64,000 nucleotides of DNA, taken from contig HG738139.1 in assembly GCA_000499405.2 (NCBI GenBank), forward strand, positions 5,356,616 through 5,420,615, read 5' to 3'. Under the pieces are notes generated by a model. The model did not search any database. It was not told the DNA's origin and worked only from the letters and a program-made list of their open reading frames with translations. The number at the start of each line of letters is the position of its first letter. Within the stretch, counting starts at the first letter, position 1. Positions 1 to 13,398 of this stretch are shown here, in pieces. Source of the DNA: Onchocerca volvulus (taxonomy: Eukaryota; Nematoda; Chromadorea; Rhabditida; Onchocercidae). Made by a program: the position numbers and the translations under genes.

Positions 1-3000
1 ATTTATGATTCTGCAAATAAAACCAATGAATTCTTCCGCAAAAAAACCTGAATACAATTGACAGAAAATACTAGCAAAGGAATCATGAACTGAAAATGGT
101 GCAACATTTTCTAATGGTAATGTAGCCATTTGTGTTAGAAAATGATTTCAAAAAATGCCATGGGAAGAAAATTTTTTAGAATTTGTTAGGGATTTCAGTG
201 CTTTCAAAGCAATTTTCAGTTCGGAATTTAACTTTTGTTGCTAAACTAATTAATGAGGGAAAGAAATTCAAGAAGTTCTGATAACTCTGATTTTAACTCT
301 GATTCCATTTTCAGTTCCATTAGCAAAAATAATATCCACATTCTCTTTACCATTGCATTAAAATTTAAACGCTCATTAGTTGTAAAATTAAAGAAAAGTG
401 TAACCAAATTTTAAAATTTATAACCAGTTTAACATGTGATACATTTCAATATTAAATTCCATTACACTTCAGCATTAAATTTAAAAATATCATGCATCAA
501 ATTATGCATCATTACCAAGCTGACAAGCATAAAGCAAATAAAATCCAAAAAAAAAGAACTGGAAATTGTAAATTAAATCGAATTAAAAATTAATTCGAAA
601 ATTATATCGAATAGAAATTTTCCTGAGCACTATCATCTGTTTGGTTCTTGCAGAATTCGTCTTCTCAGGACTTTGCTTATTTTACAATTCAAGCTTGATA
701 AAAATTATTTTAAAAGTTTTAGAAGTATATTGAAATTGAATTGGGATACCAATTTAGGCTTAATTTTGAGTATAATGAATTGAATTAGAACTGCATCTAT
801 TGATCTTTCTCGATTAAAAGTTTTATCTAAATTACTTTCTTTTGTCTGATTGGATTGGATCAAGTACGAGGGAAATTTTCATATTAGTTTTTTATTGATT
901 TTTACTGAAAATTTAAAAATCCGATTTAAAATAAAAAATGAAAAATTGGAAATGAACGATTTAGAAAATTTTCATAAGTCTTTGTGTTTTTTCAAATCTT
1001 TTTATCACTGTCCAGATCGTTGAAAATTGAATATTTCCCAACTATTTAATTCTCCTAATCCGGAAAAATAGGCAGCACAATAGAATGCAATTATTGGAAA
1101 TTCAATTTCGGAAATTTTTTACTATACGAGAAAATATTATATTTATGGAATTTGATTTCTATTACAAATAATAGTGACAAGTTAAAAAAAGGAAAATAGT
1201 GGAACATCGACTCTATTTTGGTCATTCAAATTTTACTAGTGATTTAAAAAGTATTTTGCTGCATCATCAGGCTTTAACGATTCTAAAACAATACGGAATT
1301 CATTTCAAACTTCTCATTGTTGGTCTTTATATCTGATTTGAAATGTTTTTGCTTTATTATTTTTTTCAGTCGCATCTAATTTACATTTTTGTATTTCCCA
1401 CAACATTCGATAGGCAAATTTTGTTGTAATTATACGACTGATAAAAGTACTGATAAAAGCTTCATGATCAATTTTTGACAGACATAAATTCTCTCGGTTG
1501 CATTGATTCTAATCAGCACATTTATTATTTTATTTCGATTTACAATATTTTTTATTCTATTCTATTCTATCCATTCGATGCAAGAGTTTGTCAGCTATAA
1601 TATTTCACGAAAGCTTTTTCTTTTTTTTTTAATTTCAATCCAAATTCATAAATTTAATTCTAGATTTAGCCAAAGATAATGTTAGAAGAATTTTTAGAAT
1701 GATATACAAAGAGTTGTTGTTATTGATAGATAAACGTGGAAAAGGCTGAGAACGGGGAAAAGGGAATGTCAAAGCTCGGAGAATTCGGTGACCTTTGCCA
1801 GAGATCAACATCACTATGACATTGAAATTTACCATACTTTTTTAAAAAGTTAATTCCAAACAAATAAAATGAAATGAATATATTTTGATTTGTGAAAAAA
1901 ACTCCAATGAAATGAATTAGTATAAATGATCAATAGAGCATCTGAACCGAACTGATGGATGGATGGCGCGATGAATCGGTACTGTGAAACGAATTTCTTC
2001 CGAACTTCCGAAATTTGCATCAACTTCATTTGTCTTTCAATTTTCCGGATCCACTGCCTTTTCTGTGAATGTCCTTGATAACAGCTGGGAAACTGTGATT
2101 GCCTTTACTTCATAAATCTATCTCCTCTGCTATTGTGATGACGATGAAGTACAAAAATGAACCGCGGATATTGTACCTGCTTCAAGACCGCATGTCCGCG
2201 AACGAAAATCGATAATTCGAAAGAAGTTATATGATTTGATTTGCAGCAATTTGTATGTCATGTTGACATGTAAAAATAATTCTGGATCTGGATTTACTTA
2301 TATTTAATTAAGAGACAGCAAATTGACTACTGTTGATATATGATGACAATTTCATTTTCCGCTTCCTGCCCTATTTTTGCGCTTTATCGATTCAGTTCTG
2401 TACCATCCTATCTATTATTCTGTTCGTCTTCATCCTGGCCTTATTCTAATTTGGCTTTGGATGAGCCAGATGGAGTCGGTAATATATTTTGTTGGATCTC
2501 TGAAAACAATCCATATAATCCTCTAATGTGCCTCAGTAATTATCAGCCAGCTATGTATACATAGCACCATTGCTCCATTTTCTTTTCACTTTAGTACTTC
2601 AGGCCAAGCTCAGCCAAGAAACAAGACTTTGTTCCAGAGGCTACTTTTAAAATGGGCTAGTTACTATATTTGTTTGCAATTTGCTAGCCGACATTCTTGT
2701 CGAAATAATGTAAACATCAAAGATTGATACACCGTGTAGATAAGATAATGACTTGTCATGGATCAAATTAAGAGTTCGATTTCTTCAATCATTTTCAAAG
2801 TTTGTCAAGCTAAAACCGTCAACTGTTAACCTGTGACCAGCATTAAACAAAAATATACGCCATGAAATGAGCCTGTCTTCCTTTTCCTTTCTTCTCTTTC
2901 AATTTCTTCTTTCCCATTACTTCCTTTGTTTGCGAATTTAGGAAGTTATCTTGATAATCAATTACTGACATGATATTTTTCAACCTTTTTGCGCTATTTT

Positions 3001-3128
3001 CGAATAACAATTACTATACATTCTAGCTGTGATCATCTTTTACTGATCTTAAATGACCTTTGATAATGAAATTTCACTGCTTCTGCGCATGGATTATACA
3101 AACTGAAAATACTTTGGCAATAAATGAT

Positions 3129-3270
3129 CACACAGTAAAGGTCACGCTAATCTTCAAATCTGTGGATTCTATCTGACGTCGCTAATGATTCGTCACGCAG
3201 TAAAAGTCATACCAACCTTAAAATTGGTGGATTCTGTCAGATGTCGCTTATGATTCACCACTCAGAAGCT
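3129..3270. repeat. 65-bp tandem repeat, about 2.2 copies
   Basis: Units begin at 3129, 3194 and 3259, each opening with CAC-CAG variants (CACACAG, CACGCAG, CACTCAG) and sharing a GTGGATTCT core, a GTCGCT motif and a closing ATGATTC. The period is exactly 65 both times. The units are diverged, so the duplication is not recent. No coding potential is seen. Confidence 0.75.
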
Positions 3271-4184
3271 TCTTCTTTCACGTCGTCCTCATCTCAGCAT
3301 GCCTTCAATCATACACTCATGAAGTACATCCGCCACTTCCAAAAATCTATCTTCAAGCCTTCATGCTCCAGATGGCCCCCCTATGACCTTCTGTATTAAT
3401 TGTGTATATATGTATGTATGTGTATGTCTGTCTATTCACAAGCATCTCTCCTATTGCTGCATTTCTTTCCTTTCGTGAAGATAAGCGATGCATGGTGTAG
3501 AAATTCCTTTCTGTAATTCCGTCTGTCCATCAATGCTATCCATCCAATGTCTGCCCGTCTTTCATTCCATACCAAATGCGATAGATGAAGGGGGGAGTTG
3601 TATGGGGAAAGATTAAAATGGTCACTTTTTCATGTTTAATTGCAACAATGGCCACTGGTCACATGGATGGATAGAGAAAAAATGATATACTATGGGGTCA
3701 AAGAGCAAAATGATAATATGAGATTTAGGCCATTTATTGCTATCACTGTGCTCCCGTCCCCATGGAACCAGTGGTTGGTTGTGTGTGTCCTTTTCCGTTA
3801 GATACAAAAGTGAAAATCGTAAAATGTATGTGGAGAGTGAAGGGAGAAATGCATTGCTCTTCTCTTCGAGAGCCAATCATGCATGCAACACATGGGGTCG
3901 ATGGTTGATTGGTGTTATGGTACCTTTTGGGTAAACCCACTAAACCCTTTGGAACCGCAATAATTACCCATTCCCTGTTGCTCTGCCAGGCATGAATGAC
4001 CCCGACCCTTTGTCATTCATTACTTTCATTTACGCAATAATCATTCATCCGTTGTCGATGTCATCCACCACCTCCTCCTCCCCCTCCGCTCCTCCCTTCA
4101 TCTTCATCGTTTTGCAACCACAAAATCAAAATTGTATACGTTTGACCACATTCAACTAATACATTATTTGCATAGTGTACTTCA

Positions 4185-4250
4185 TTCATCCACCCACTCA
4201 TTCACCTACCCACCCACTCATTTAGCCACCCACTCATCCACCCACCTCTC
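4185..4250. repeat. CACCCACTCAT simple repeat
   Basis: The motif CACCCACTCA occurs at 4191, 4211 and 4227, inside a C-rich stretch of CCAC/CATTCA words. It is an imperfect low-complexity repeat of unequal period. Confidence 0.6.
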
Positions 4251-5360
4251 CCATCCCTTTTTTTCATTTTCACTTTTTTTGTTTGCTTAAATAAATAAAA
4301 CACCACCAAGTTTCCCTTCGAAATACATTATTCTCCTAAATGTATACATGTGTGGGTGTGTATAAGTTCTGTATATCCATAAATATCATTGAATCACTTC
4401 ATACCTTCTGAAACTTTATGTTTTTAATTTAAGTTTATATATAAATTAAAATTAAATTGTTTTCTTTCATAGATTTTTGCAATTTTCACTAACCTTAAAA
4501 CTTGATATTTTCAGTTATAAGTAAATGTGACATGAGTAAATAGCTTATCAACTGATAATCACCATTGTCACAAGAGATTTTTTCGTTAACTTTGTCCAAC
4601 TGTAAGCTTGAATATATTTATGCAATTGTGTGTTGTATATGTTTGTACCAACCTAGTTCGGAATTGAAAGAATATGTTTAATTCATATATTGTCATCAAT
4701 AATTCATCGAAAATTAAACAAAGTTTGGTTAAAAGTTGGAAAATTATTGATTTCGTGATATGGTAAATAGTATCAATGTTTTCACTGTTGCAAATATGTT
4801 TCTTATAGAAATAAAAAATGATGGAAAGTTTATGAAAATAAATTAAAATTAAATTTTTATGTTCGCCATAGATTTTTGTAGTTTTTACCATTTTATTGGA
4901 ATTCTACTGTTTAATTACAATTTTAATTTTTTTGGTGAAATTTTGAGATGAAATGAAGTTGAAATATGTTTGCTTCAAGTTTTCAAATTAGATCTTCTTT
5001 ATCCAGTATCAATTATCTCATACAAACTAATGGTAGTATTGATGATGATTGTTCAAATCGAATTATTTAAACCGGTTCGACTTCTTGCTTAATTTACAGA
5101 TCGAAGCTGTGAACTTCAATTAATCATATCGTGATCGTTATTTAGTTCTATATTACTAGAATCTTCAATTTTTTTTCTTTAATTTTCAAATCTAAAATTT
5201 GTCGGAAATATCAATCAGCTTAAAATTTACATTCATTCTGTCGGGCTAATCCTTTATGCGATTTCAAAGCGGATTTTTCTCAATATTATCGTCAAACTTT
5301 CTGAAATTTTCCTGAAATTTTATACAAAATTTTCAATTCTGAATATTCAATATTACGCAA

Positions 5361-8300
5361 ATGTCTAAAATTATATTAGCGTTACTTAATTTGATGGCAA
5401 GATGGACGATTGTTTACTACCTCATTTGCTATTATTACTGCTCATTGGCAATGGTATTAGCATTTAATTTGGATATTCATGCGCCAATCTATAAAATCGG
5501 TCCAAATGATTCATATTTTGGTTTTGCTGTTGCCGAGCATTTCAAAGAGAATCTTCCTGTGTAAGTTCTCATCCTTCTCATTTATTTTTCATTTTTGAAA
5601 AGTTTTAGAGAAATGCTTGAGGAGAAAGACGAGAGATCAGAAATTTTAATAAATGAAGTGTTACACGCATTCTCGTGCACAAAGACTTAGCAATAAATAA
5701 AATTAGACAAATTAATTCGTTGAATGTTGAAGAGGAGCTTGTTATTCAATGGAATAATAATGTGGGAAAGTAAAATTAATTGAAAATTATGATTAAAAGA
5801 GTAAAATGACGGCAAAACTTAAAAGCAGAAGGTCAGAATCTTGTTATCTAAATACAAGTTATTTCAGGTTTGAAGTCTCAATTCTAGTTCCAACATAAAT
5901 TACTTTATCACTTTAAAGATGAATATAAAATAACAGAAATTTCACTTATCATCTCGTTGAATTTGCTAAATTTCATCTTTACCGATTTTTTTCTATTTTT
6001 GACAAAATAAAAGCAAAATTCCAATCTATGCGTTGGATTTAATTGCCAAGATCACTTCGTCTTTTCTATTGAACAATTTTTTTTTTTTCCGAAAATGAGG
6101 TGGAATGGAAAATGAGAGAATAATTATGTGGATGATGTTTTATGGGAAAAGATTCTTTTTCTTCTTCATGGCAAGAAATAATAGTAAGAATCATTTGTTA
6201 TAACAAATTTCCAGTCACTTTAAAGTGTTTTAAATTTAAGAATTTAAATGTGCTTTGTAGTAAAGAATCGCAGTTAAAAAAATGAAATTCCTATATTTGA
6301 CATTCTTTTTTTCATCGTTCATCGTTTACCGATGTAAGTAACCATTACCGTTGTTTGAAAAATTGATTTCATTGCTTTCATTCTTTAGTTCCAATTTTAT
6401 TTTCTGTGGTTATTTCGATTACTTGGCGAAAAAGTCCTTGAAATTCTCGTTGTTACTCTTAATTGATAGATGCAAAATTTGGCCACTAGTAATCAAATAT
6501 CACCCATTCATTCGAATGATTTAGACAATTTAATTTTTGAATTTAGATTTAAAATTAATCTTGAAAATTTATTCCCAGGAGCTCTATTATTCACATCTAC
6601 TTCTTTTATTCCTAACCCTTCTCCTAGAAAAAAAAAAAAAAAAAAAACTGACATTCTTTTTCAAGTAGCGAATATATTTTAGTATCTTGATTTGAAGTGC
6701 GACTAGTTTTAAGTAGCAAACTTAAATTTTGAAGTGGAATTTCTTTAAACTGACAATAGTTTGAATCTTTGGGCATTAATATTTCCAAAAATTTCTTATT
6801 GAATAAAATTTTTACGTTCACTTCTTACAAAAAAGATAATTCAGCTTTGTACGAATACTTCTGGTTATCTTATTATTTAATTAGGACTTAAATAATTTTA
6901 GACTTTAAATTCCTCGAAAAGATAAAAGTTGTGAATTTGAGAAAAACAATGATAGATTACATTTAGGTAACTTATTTTGTTGATAATTTCACAAAAAATT
7001 ATTATGCTGAAGTTTATATAATAATGAATCAGCAATGTTTGTCATGATTATTTCCGGGGTTGGGTTGGCCTAGCATCCATCTTATTTCGTCGCTGTCCAG
7101 TTCTACCATTTATACTTGGCCATTTATGCTTGGTCACTTCGAATACAGAGAATTTTATTTTACGATGAAAATTCTGAAATAATATATCAAAGAAAATTTA
7201 TTAATCTGTTCATATAAAACGATAAATTTCTGTAATAATAAAAAAAGCATTGAAAGAATTGGCGGAATTTGTTGGAAAATTCTTCTTTTTGCACTAATGT
7301 TGGAGATGTAATATAAATTGAAATTGTGAGACAGACCTCGAAAATTGGCTGTCCAATTAATTTTTATTGTTGGCTTTTTTCCGTATTCATCCAGCATGGC
7401 AGATATATTTGAAGGACATAAAATTGTCAATTTTGAAAAGGAAATGTGTGAAATTTTAAATTTATGGGAAAATCTTCTCTCTTCTCATGTAAGAATCATG
7501 ATTTTTAATGTTTTTCTGCAAATATATTAGAACAAAATATTGATAATATTTCTCAGTCAAGTATTTGCTAAAAAAGTTAAAACTTGGAGATTATTTGAAG
7601 AGAAGTCGGAAAATGGAAAGAAAAAGAAGGGAGAGTGTTGTGGTCTCACTTTCGGGATGTTTATAGTTGTGTCAGCAGAATCAAATTGATCAATAGCTTG
7701 TCAAAAAGTTCGCTTATTCTTTCCTCTTCCTTTTCTCAGTTTGAACAAAAAACTTCACTTTATTGTCAAAAAAAGCTTGAATCTTTATTACTCTTCATAT
7801 CATCATAAATCTTCTACATCTAGACTAAAGCAAATATTGAATTCCATATTGAACTAGGCAAGTTTGCGAGATTTTAAAATTAAAAACTTAAATTTGGAAA
7901 TAAAGCAATCTTAAGAATTAAATTTATGAAATATCAATACTTCTATCAGCATTAATGAGGCAATTCAACACACTCTGATAGCGACGAAATGCTATTAACA
8001 GCGCGCTTGCATTTGCAGTTTGCATGTGCGCGAAGGAGCATATTTCATCTGAATTGACAAAATGGCTATTATCAAATTTTTAATCCAAGGCAATATGGCC
8101 ATCCATCACGATGCATCTCGAAGTGACATGCATGAGCTTGCAGAGGAAACTGCAGAAAATGCAGACTGCATGGGTAACGAAGGTCACAGCACTATGACTT
8201 ATATTTGCATTTCTATCAGTTAGGCATCAAACCACACAAACAAATTACTGATGGATCTTCCGGAAGCTATCAAACCGGTTCGGAATATTTGAAAAATAGC

Positions 8301-11300
8301 CTTTTGTCTTCTGATTTTAATTTCTGATAACTTGCATAGGTTTTATGAAATGAAATCGATAGTGAATACTTCAGTATCATGGTGTGATTGCTGTAGTTTT
8401 GTTACAACAAGTGTAAAATATTTGTTATCGATTCATTGCCTTAATAAAAATTAGGCGGTTAGTCTCGAAACATTTATTGCAAGACATATTTCTCTGCTCT
8501 TGTTTTTTTCCCCGCTCATCGGGAATCCTCGGAACTCCTGTCCCATTCGCTCGTTTTCTCAATCCATACACATACTTGGAAAAAAAGGAAAAAAAAAACA
8601 AATGAATGAAATGTTGTCATTAATCATCGCCTTAATTATGGTATTTCATTTCCCTGCAAACATACATCAATAGAATAAATAGCTTTTGCCATCTTTCCAT
8701 CTAATGAAACGGCGATTACAATTTCTTTTTTTTTTTTTTTCGCAAGAATTTGCGTTTTTTTGTTCAAACGAGAAATTAATCAAAAATGACAGAAATAATA
8801 TGATGAATTAATCTGCAACTAAGTCTTTGAATATATAAACTAATATTGCAAAAAATCAATAATTTAGAAAAGAATCATAGAACTAAATATAAGTTATTCA
8901 AATCAAAAGTAATCAATAATTCAGTCGAAATGAAAGAATTGAAAAGGATTAGTTAAAGAATTATTTAAATTAGAAAATCAACAAAATTTATGCAATTAAT
9001 TTTAAATTGCCTTGAAAGCAGAAATGAATTTTCTATGCGAGGAAAGATCGATTTTGAATATCTCAGCGGGGACATCAAATTTATTCACATAATTTTTTCA
9101 AAAATTTATTTATTTTTTTTTGAAATAAATTATTAAAAATTTCTTTAAGGAGAAAGATTAACTAAAGCATGGCAATAAATTTAAATAAATATTCGATAAT
9201 TGAAAACCGAAGAAATTGTTATGGTCTTTCAATATTGAAATGAAAATGACCATTCTGAAATTAGAAATGCCCTCAATAAATTCTATTATTTTCCATCTAT
9301 ATTTAGCAAATTATACATTCCAGAATCCTTGTTGGTGCTCCAAAAGCCGAATCAGGTCAACCGGGTACAGAACGTGCCGGAGCTGTATATTCATGTCCAA
9401 TTACAACACGTTATATCTACAGGTAACCATTGTTTATTGGGTAATTTTAAAAAATTTGAACGATTTTAAAACTCTTTAAATTTTCAAAAAAATGAATTCA
9501 CAACTTTTGGATAACTTACTGATTCCTTTCGGATGACAATGAATGACATGTAGTAGTTAGTATTTTGATTGAGAAGAACAGGTTTGTGTCAATTACTATC
9601 TTCTCTCTTAACCTTCCAAATATTAATGGCCCATTAATCATTGTACAGAATGACCTGAATTCATAAATATGATTATCATATCACTTATCCAGAAAGTACC
9701 ACATATTATATTATTAGCTTGATGTTACTAATAATATGAATATCTAATAAGGATTATTTCAATAATTATATGCTCTTGCAAACAATTTTTTACTTCTTTT
9801 TATCTTTTTACTGTATTTTTTTCAAATAATTTCATAACTTTTTACCTTTTGGAATAATCGCAATTCAATTCTCAATGATTATCCTATCATAACAGTATGA
9901 TAAATTTGGTCTACTTCAATGATTCATTCTTATCAACTATAACACATAATGTTAAATAAGAAATTTGATAAGAAAAATGTTATCAGAAATTACCAATTTT
10001 AGTTTCCTCCAATGATTATTCATTAGTGCATCTGAAATGATATATATGTTATATTGAACTTTTATTAAAAAAATGAAAATTTCCCCACCCCCCCTCCCCC
10101 CAAAAAAAAAATAATGAAATTATTACTGCTTGAAAAAATGTGTTGAATTGAATTCTAATAGCATTTTTATAAAAAAAAAATTTAAGAATTTTTTTTATAA
10201 TTGAAGAATTTAAGAATTTTCATAATCAAAGCTTTTCATAGTCTAAATGATTTCGGCATTTTTACTTTCCTCAACTGATAGCGTGATAAAAAGGAACATT
10301 TTTACAAATTATCACAAGTAGCTTGAATGATAAAATAGGCTTTTCACATTTTTTATCAGGCAATCTATCAATGTTTAAACAATGATGGAGAGAGACAAAG
10401 ATTGAATAAAAATTCAGTCGATGATATCAACATCATCAGTATTCTCACCCTCTGATATGTTGAGAAAGGCATCTTCTTATTTGCATTTATGCTAATGAGC
10501 ATTTAAAATAAACTTGAATTCAGATGTAAAAGCGCTAAAATTTTTATAAGTGTGTTAAGTGATAAGTGATATCAAAGAGTGAAATTAGATTATTTTCAAC
10601 AATTTGTTTCAAAACTGATTAAAATTATCACCATTAATATTACTCCTCTCAATGTTTATTTAAATTTTTTGCCGAACAACCCAAAAAAAGGATATTGATT
10701 TTTTGAGAAATATTTCATAATAAGAATTAATGTGTTTTATTTCATAATATAAATGACATTCGTTCAAATAAGCAGTGATTAATTGAAAGAATTTGAATAA
10801 ATGTAAAATTTTCAATCATTTCAGCATCTCTAAAAAAATTTCTACTTGAAGAATTTTAGATACCATTTTGGTACAAAAAATAGATTAAAATAAATTTGAT
10901 TTGATCATAAACTTCGACTTCGACTATTTTGGATTAGATTTCGCAAATATTTTTTCCATTTTTCATTTCCAATATATTTAATATTCCTGGTTAAGCATGA
11001 GATAAAAAGGATTATGAGCATCTGTATTTTGTCCTCCCGGAAAATGAATGAATTATGAATCCGGAAAAGAGGCTTATAAAATGGTCGGAATCCAGCTTAA
11101 GAATATATTATTGAAAATATTTCAATAGTACTCGAGAAAGATCAACCGTCGATCTCGACTACTGCTGTAATTTTAAAAGTGGAGTTCTCGTTGTCAACAC
11201 TTTCCAACAGTTAGTCGATTTTTAATTATTGCTAATTAAATTACTCTTTTATTTCAGTGGTAGCGCAAATGCCAATACAAATTCCGATTGGTGTCAACAG

Positions 11301-13322
11301 GAAAATGTTGAATATGGTACCATCGACGAGATGCGTAAACCGGTCGATATGGTACTTGGACGGCAATTACATTATCAGGGCAAAAATAGGCAACTGTTAG
11401 GATCAGTAGTTGCAAGTGCCGGAATACCAAATGGAAAAGCTATGGTACATAAATTTCAACTTTTTAAAATTAGAAAAAAGAAATTAAGCAAATATATTAT
11501 TTAGTAATTAATAAATTTGAGAAGTAGCAGGCTGGAAAATTTGAAACAAATCTTTCCTTCCCGTACTTTGCTGCCACAAATTATTTCAACACATTGTAAT
11601 ATAAATTTCGAAAACTTTCCTTTTTTTTTACTGCCATCTAGAACGATCAATAAAGGAGCTATTTTTAGGAGCGAAATCTTTAAAGTTGAGCAATTCGGCA
11701 GATGGAATGATTGCAGTACCTTTGCTATATCATAAAGCAATTAATTAATTAATTTAATTTAGGGCAAAGAACAAATAAAATTCGTCATTTCGATTGATAT
11801 ATTTTTTGGATGAATAATTTTTTCTTCCTTCCAGGCTTGTGCACCGTTAGTACGGTACCACAATAGTTCAGCTTATACGGATGGTACTTGTTTCGTGCTC
11901 GAAAGTGACCTCACTCAGAAGGTTTCTTCATTTTGTTTATTTATTTACATATAAAAAGTAGGTAATTGCAGCTCAGTTAAAAGAGCAAACTAATAAACGA
12001 TAATGATTTATTAAAGAATTCAAAATTGTTTGAATTTCGGAGAAATGGATGATTAATAGGTTATTGAAAACATAAGACTTTATTTCTTGTCTTCATAATA
12101 ATCGGTTTTTAGCTCAGTCATTAAGGCACTTGGCTTATTTTTCTTTTAAGGGCAAATTTTTATTTTTAAAAAAATATTTCGTTATATTCAAATATTAATT
12201 TCAAAGTCATGAAAGCTGTAAAATAATGATATCTAGCTATATTTATGTAATATGCAATTAAACATCACATTTGCATTCTTAATTTCAGTTATAAGATAGA
12301 AATAATTTGAATGATTTCTCTTTTCCCTATAGAAATCCAACTTGATGGATTTAAGTGAAATGTATCTAATCTTTGATACTAAGCAGCACATCATATCTGG
12401 TCATTATCTGGAGCTATAATCACTAGAAATTATCAAAAGCTATACATCTGAGTATTTATATATCAAAATGATAGCAAGTTCATTTATTTTGGATATTGGC
12501 ATAACTTTTGAAATAACTGAATACATTCCAATATTCATATTGTTAAAACTAGAAAAACGAATGTGTAATAATTTGTGTAATTTCTCACAAGAAATACCTT
12601 GAATAGTCGATTAGAGTCGGTAATTCAGGAAATTCTCGTATCATGTTCACAACCAGGTTTGCCCCGAACTGATCGACATAACGAATTTGGTTCTTGCATG
12701 GAGGGTTTTAGTGGTTATGTCGACGAATCGATGGTTATCACTGGTTTGTCCATAATTATTGATTTTTGTGAAATTTTGTGGGAGTTTATGAAATTTAAAA
12801 TAATGATAATAATGAAAAGCAATTATTTTCGCATTCCATGAATTCATAACAAGAGCTATCTTTGAAGACTTTTTATAAATCAACTCTTGGCATCTAAGAA
12901 AATCGATAAATCATGCCAATCTAGCAGATCAAACAATTGAGCATGGATTTGTAGTTGATAAGGAGCTCATTAGGTTAACTCAGAATCATAATCCGAATAT
13001 TTCCTTCAGGAATTAGAAGTCAGCCAGTTATGAAGATATTTTTGTCTCTTTTTTCTTATTTAACCAATAATATTTATCTTCAACTTGATGAAACAAGTTT
13101 CTTTAAAAGTTTATTTTAATTTTACCGTTTTAGGGCATGTTTAATATTTGCAAATTTGCTTCTTTCTCCGTTACTATTAGTTAATCGTTCCGCTTTCGTT
13201 TTCTAATTGATTAATGTCAAAAGAGCATCTTTTCCCGATTTATCACAACTGTTAGTATCATTTTTGTAAAGTTATTGAAGAACTTGATTCTGGAGTGCAA
13301 AGCAATGAAACTCTGATGAAAC

Positions 13323-13398
<76 letters not shown>

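Larger units (their letters stand above)
1..5360. other. Non-coding region upstream of ina-1
   Basis: No open frame here has splice context or family resemblance; all are short and AT-biased. The stretch holds a 65-bp tandem repeat (3129 onward), a CACCCACTCAT-type simple repeat (4191-4237) and pyrimidine-rich patches around 2870-2930 and 4060-4110. The integrin promoter presumably lies in the last 1 to 2 kb, but no specific element is recognisable. Confidence 0.6.

Noticed and set aside
3622..3940. Overlapping open frames on both strands of 65-84 codons
   Set aside because: No splice context, no family resemblance and opposite-strand overlap; the region is part of a less AT-rich non-coding stretch.
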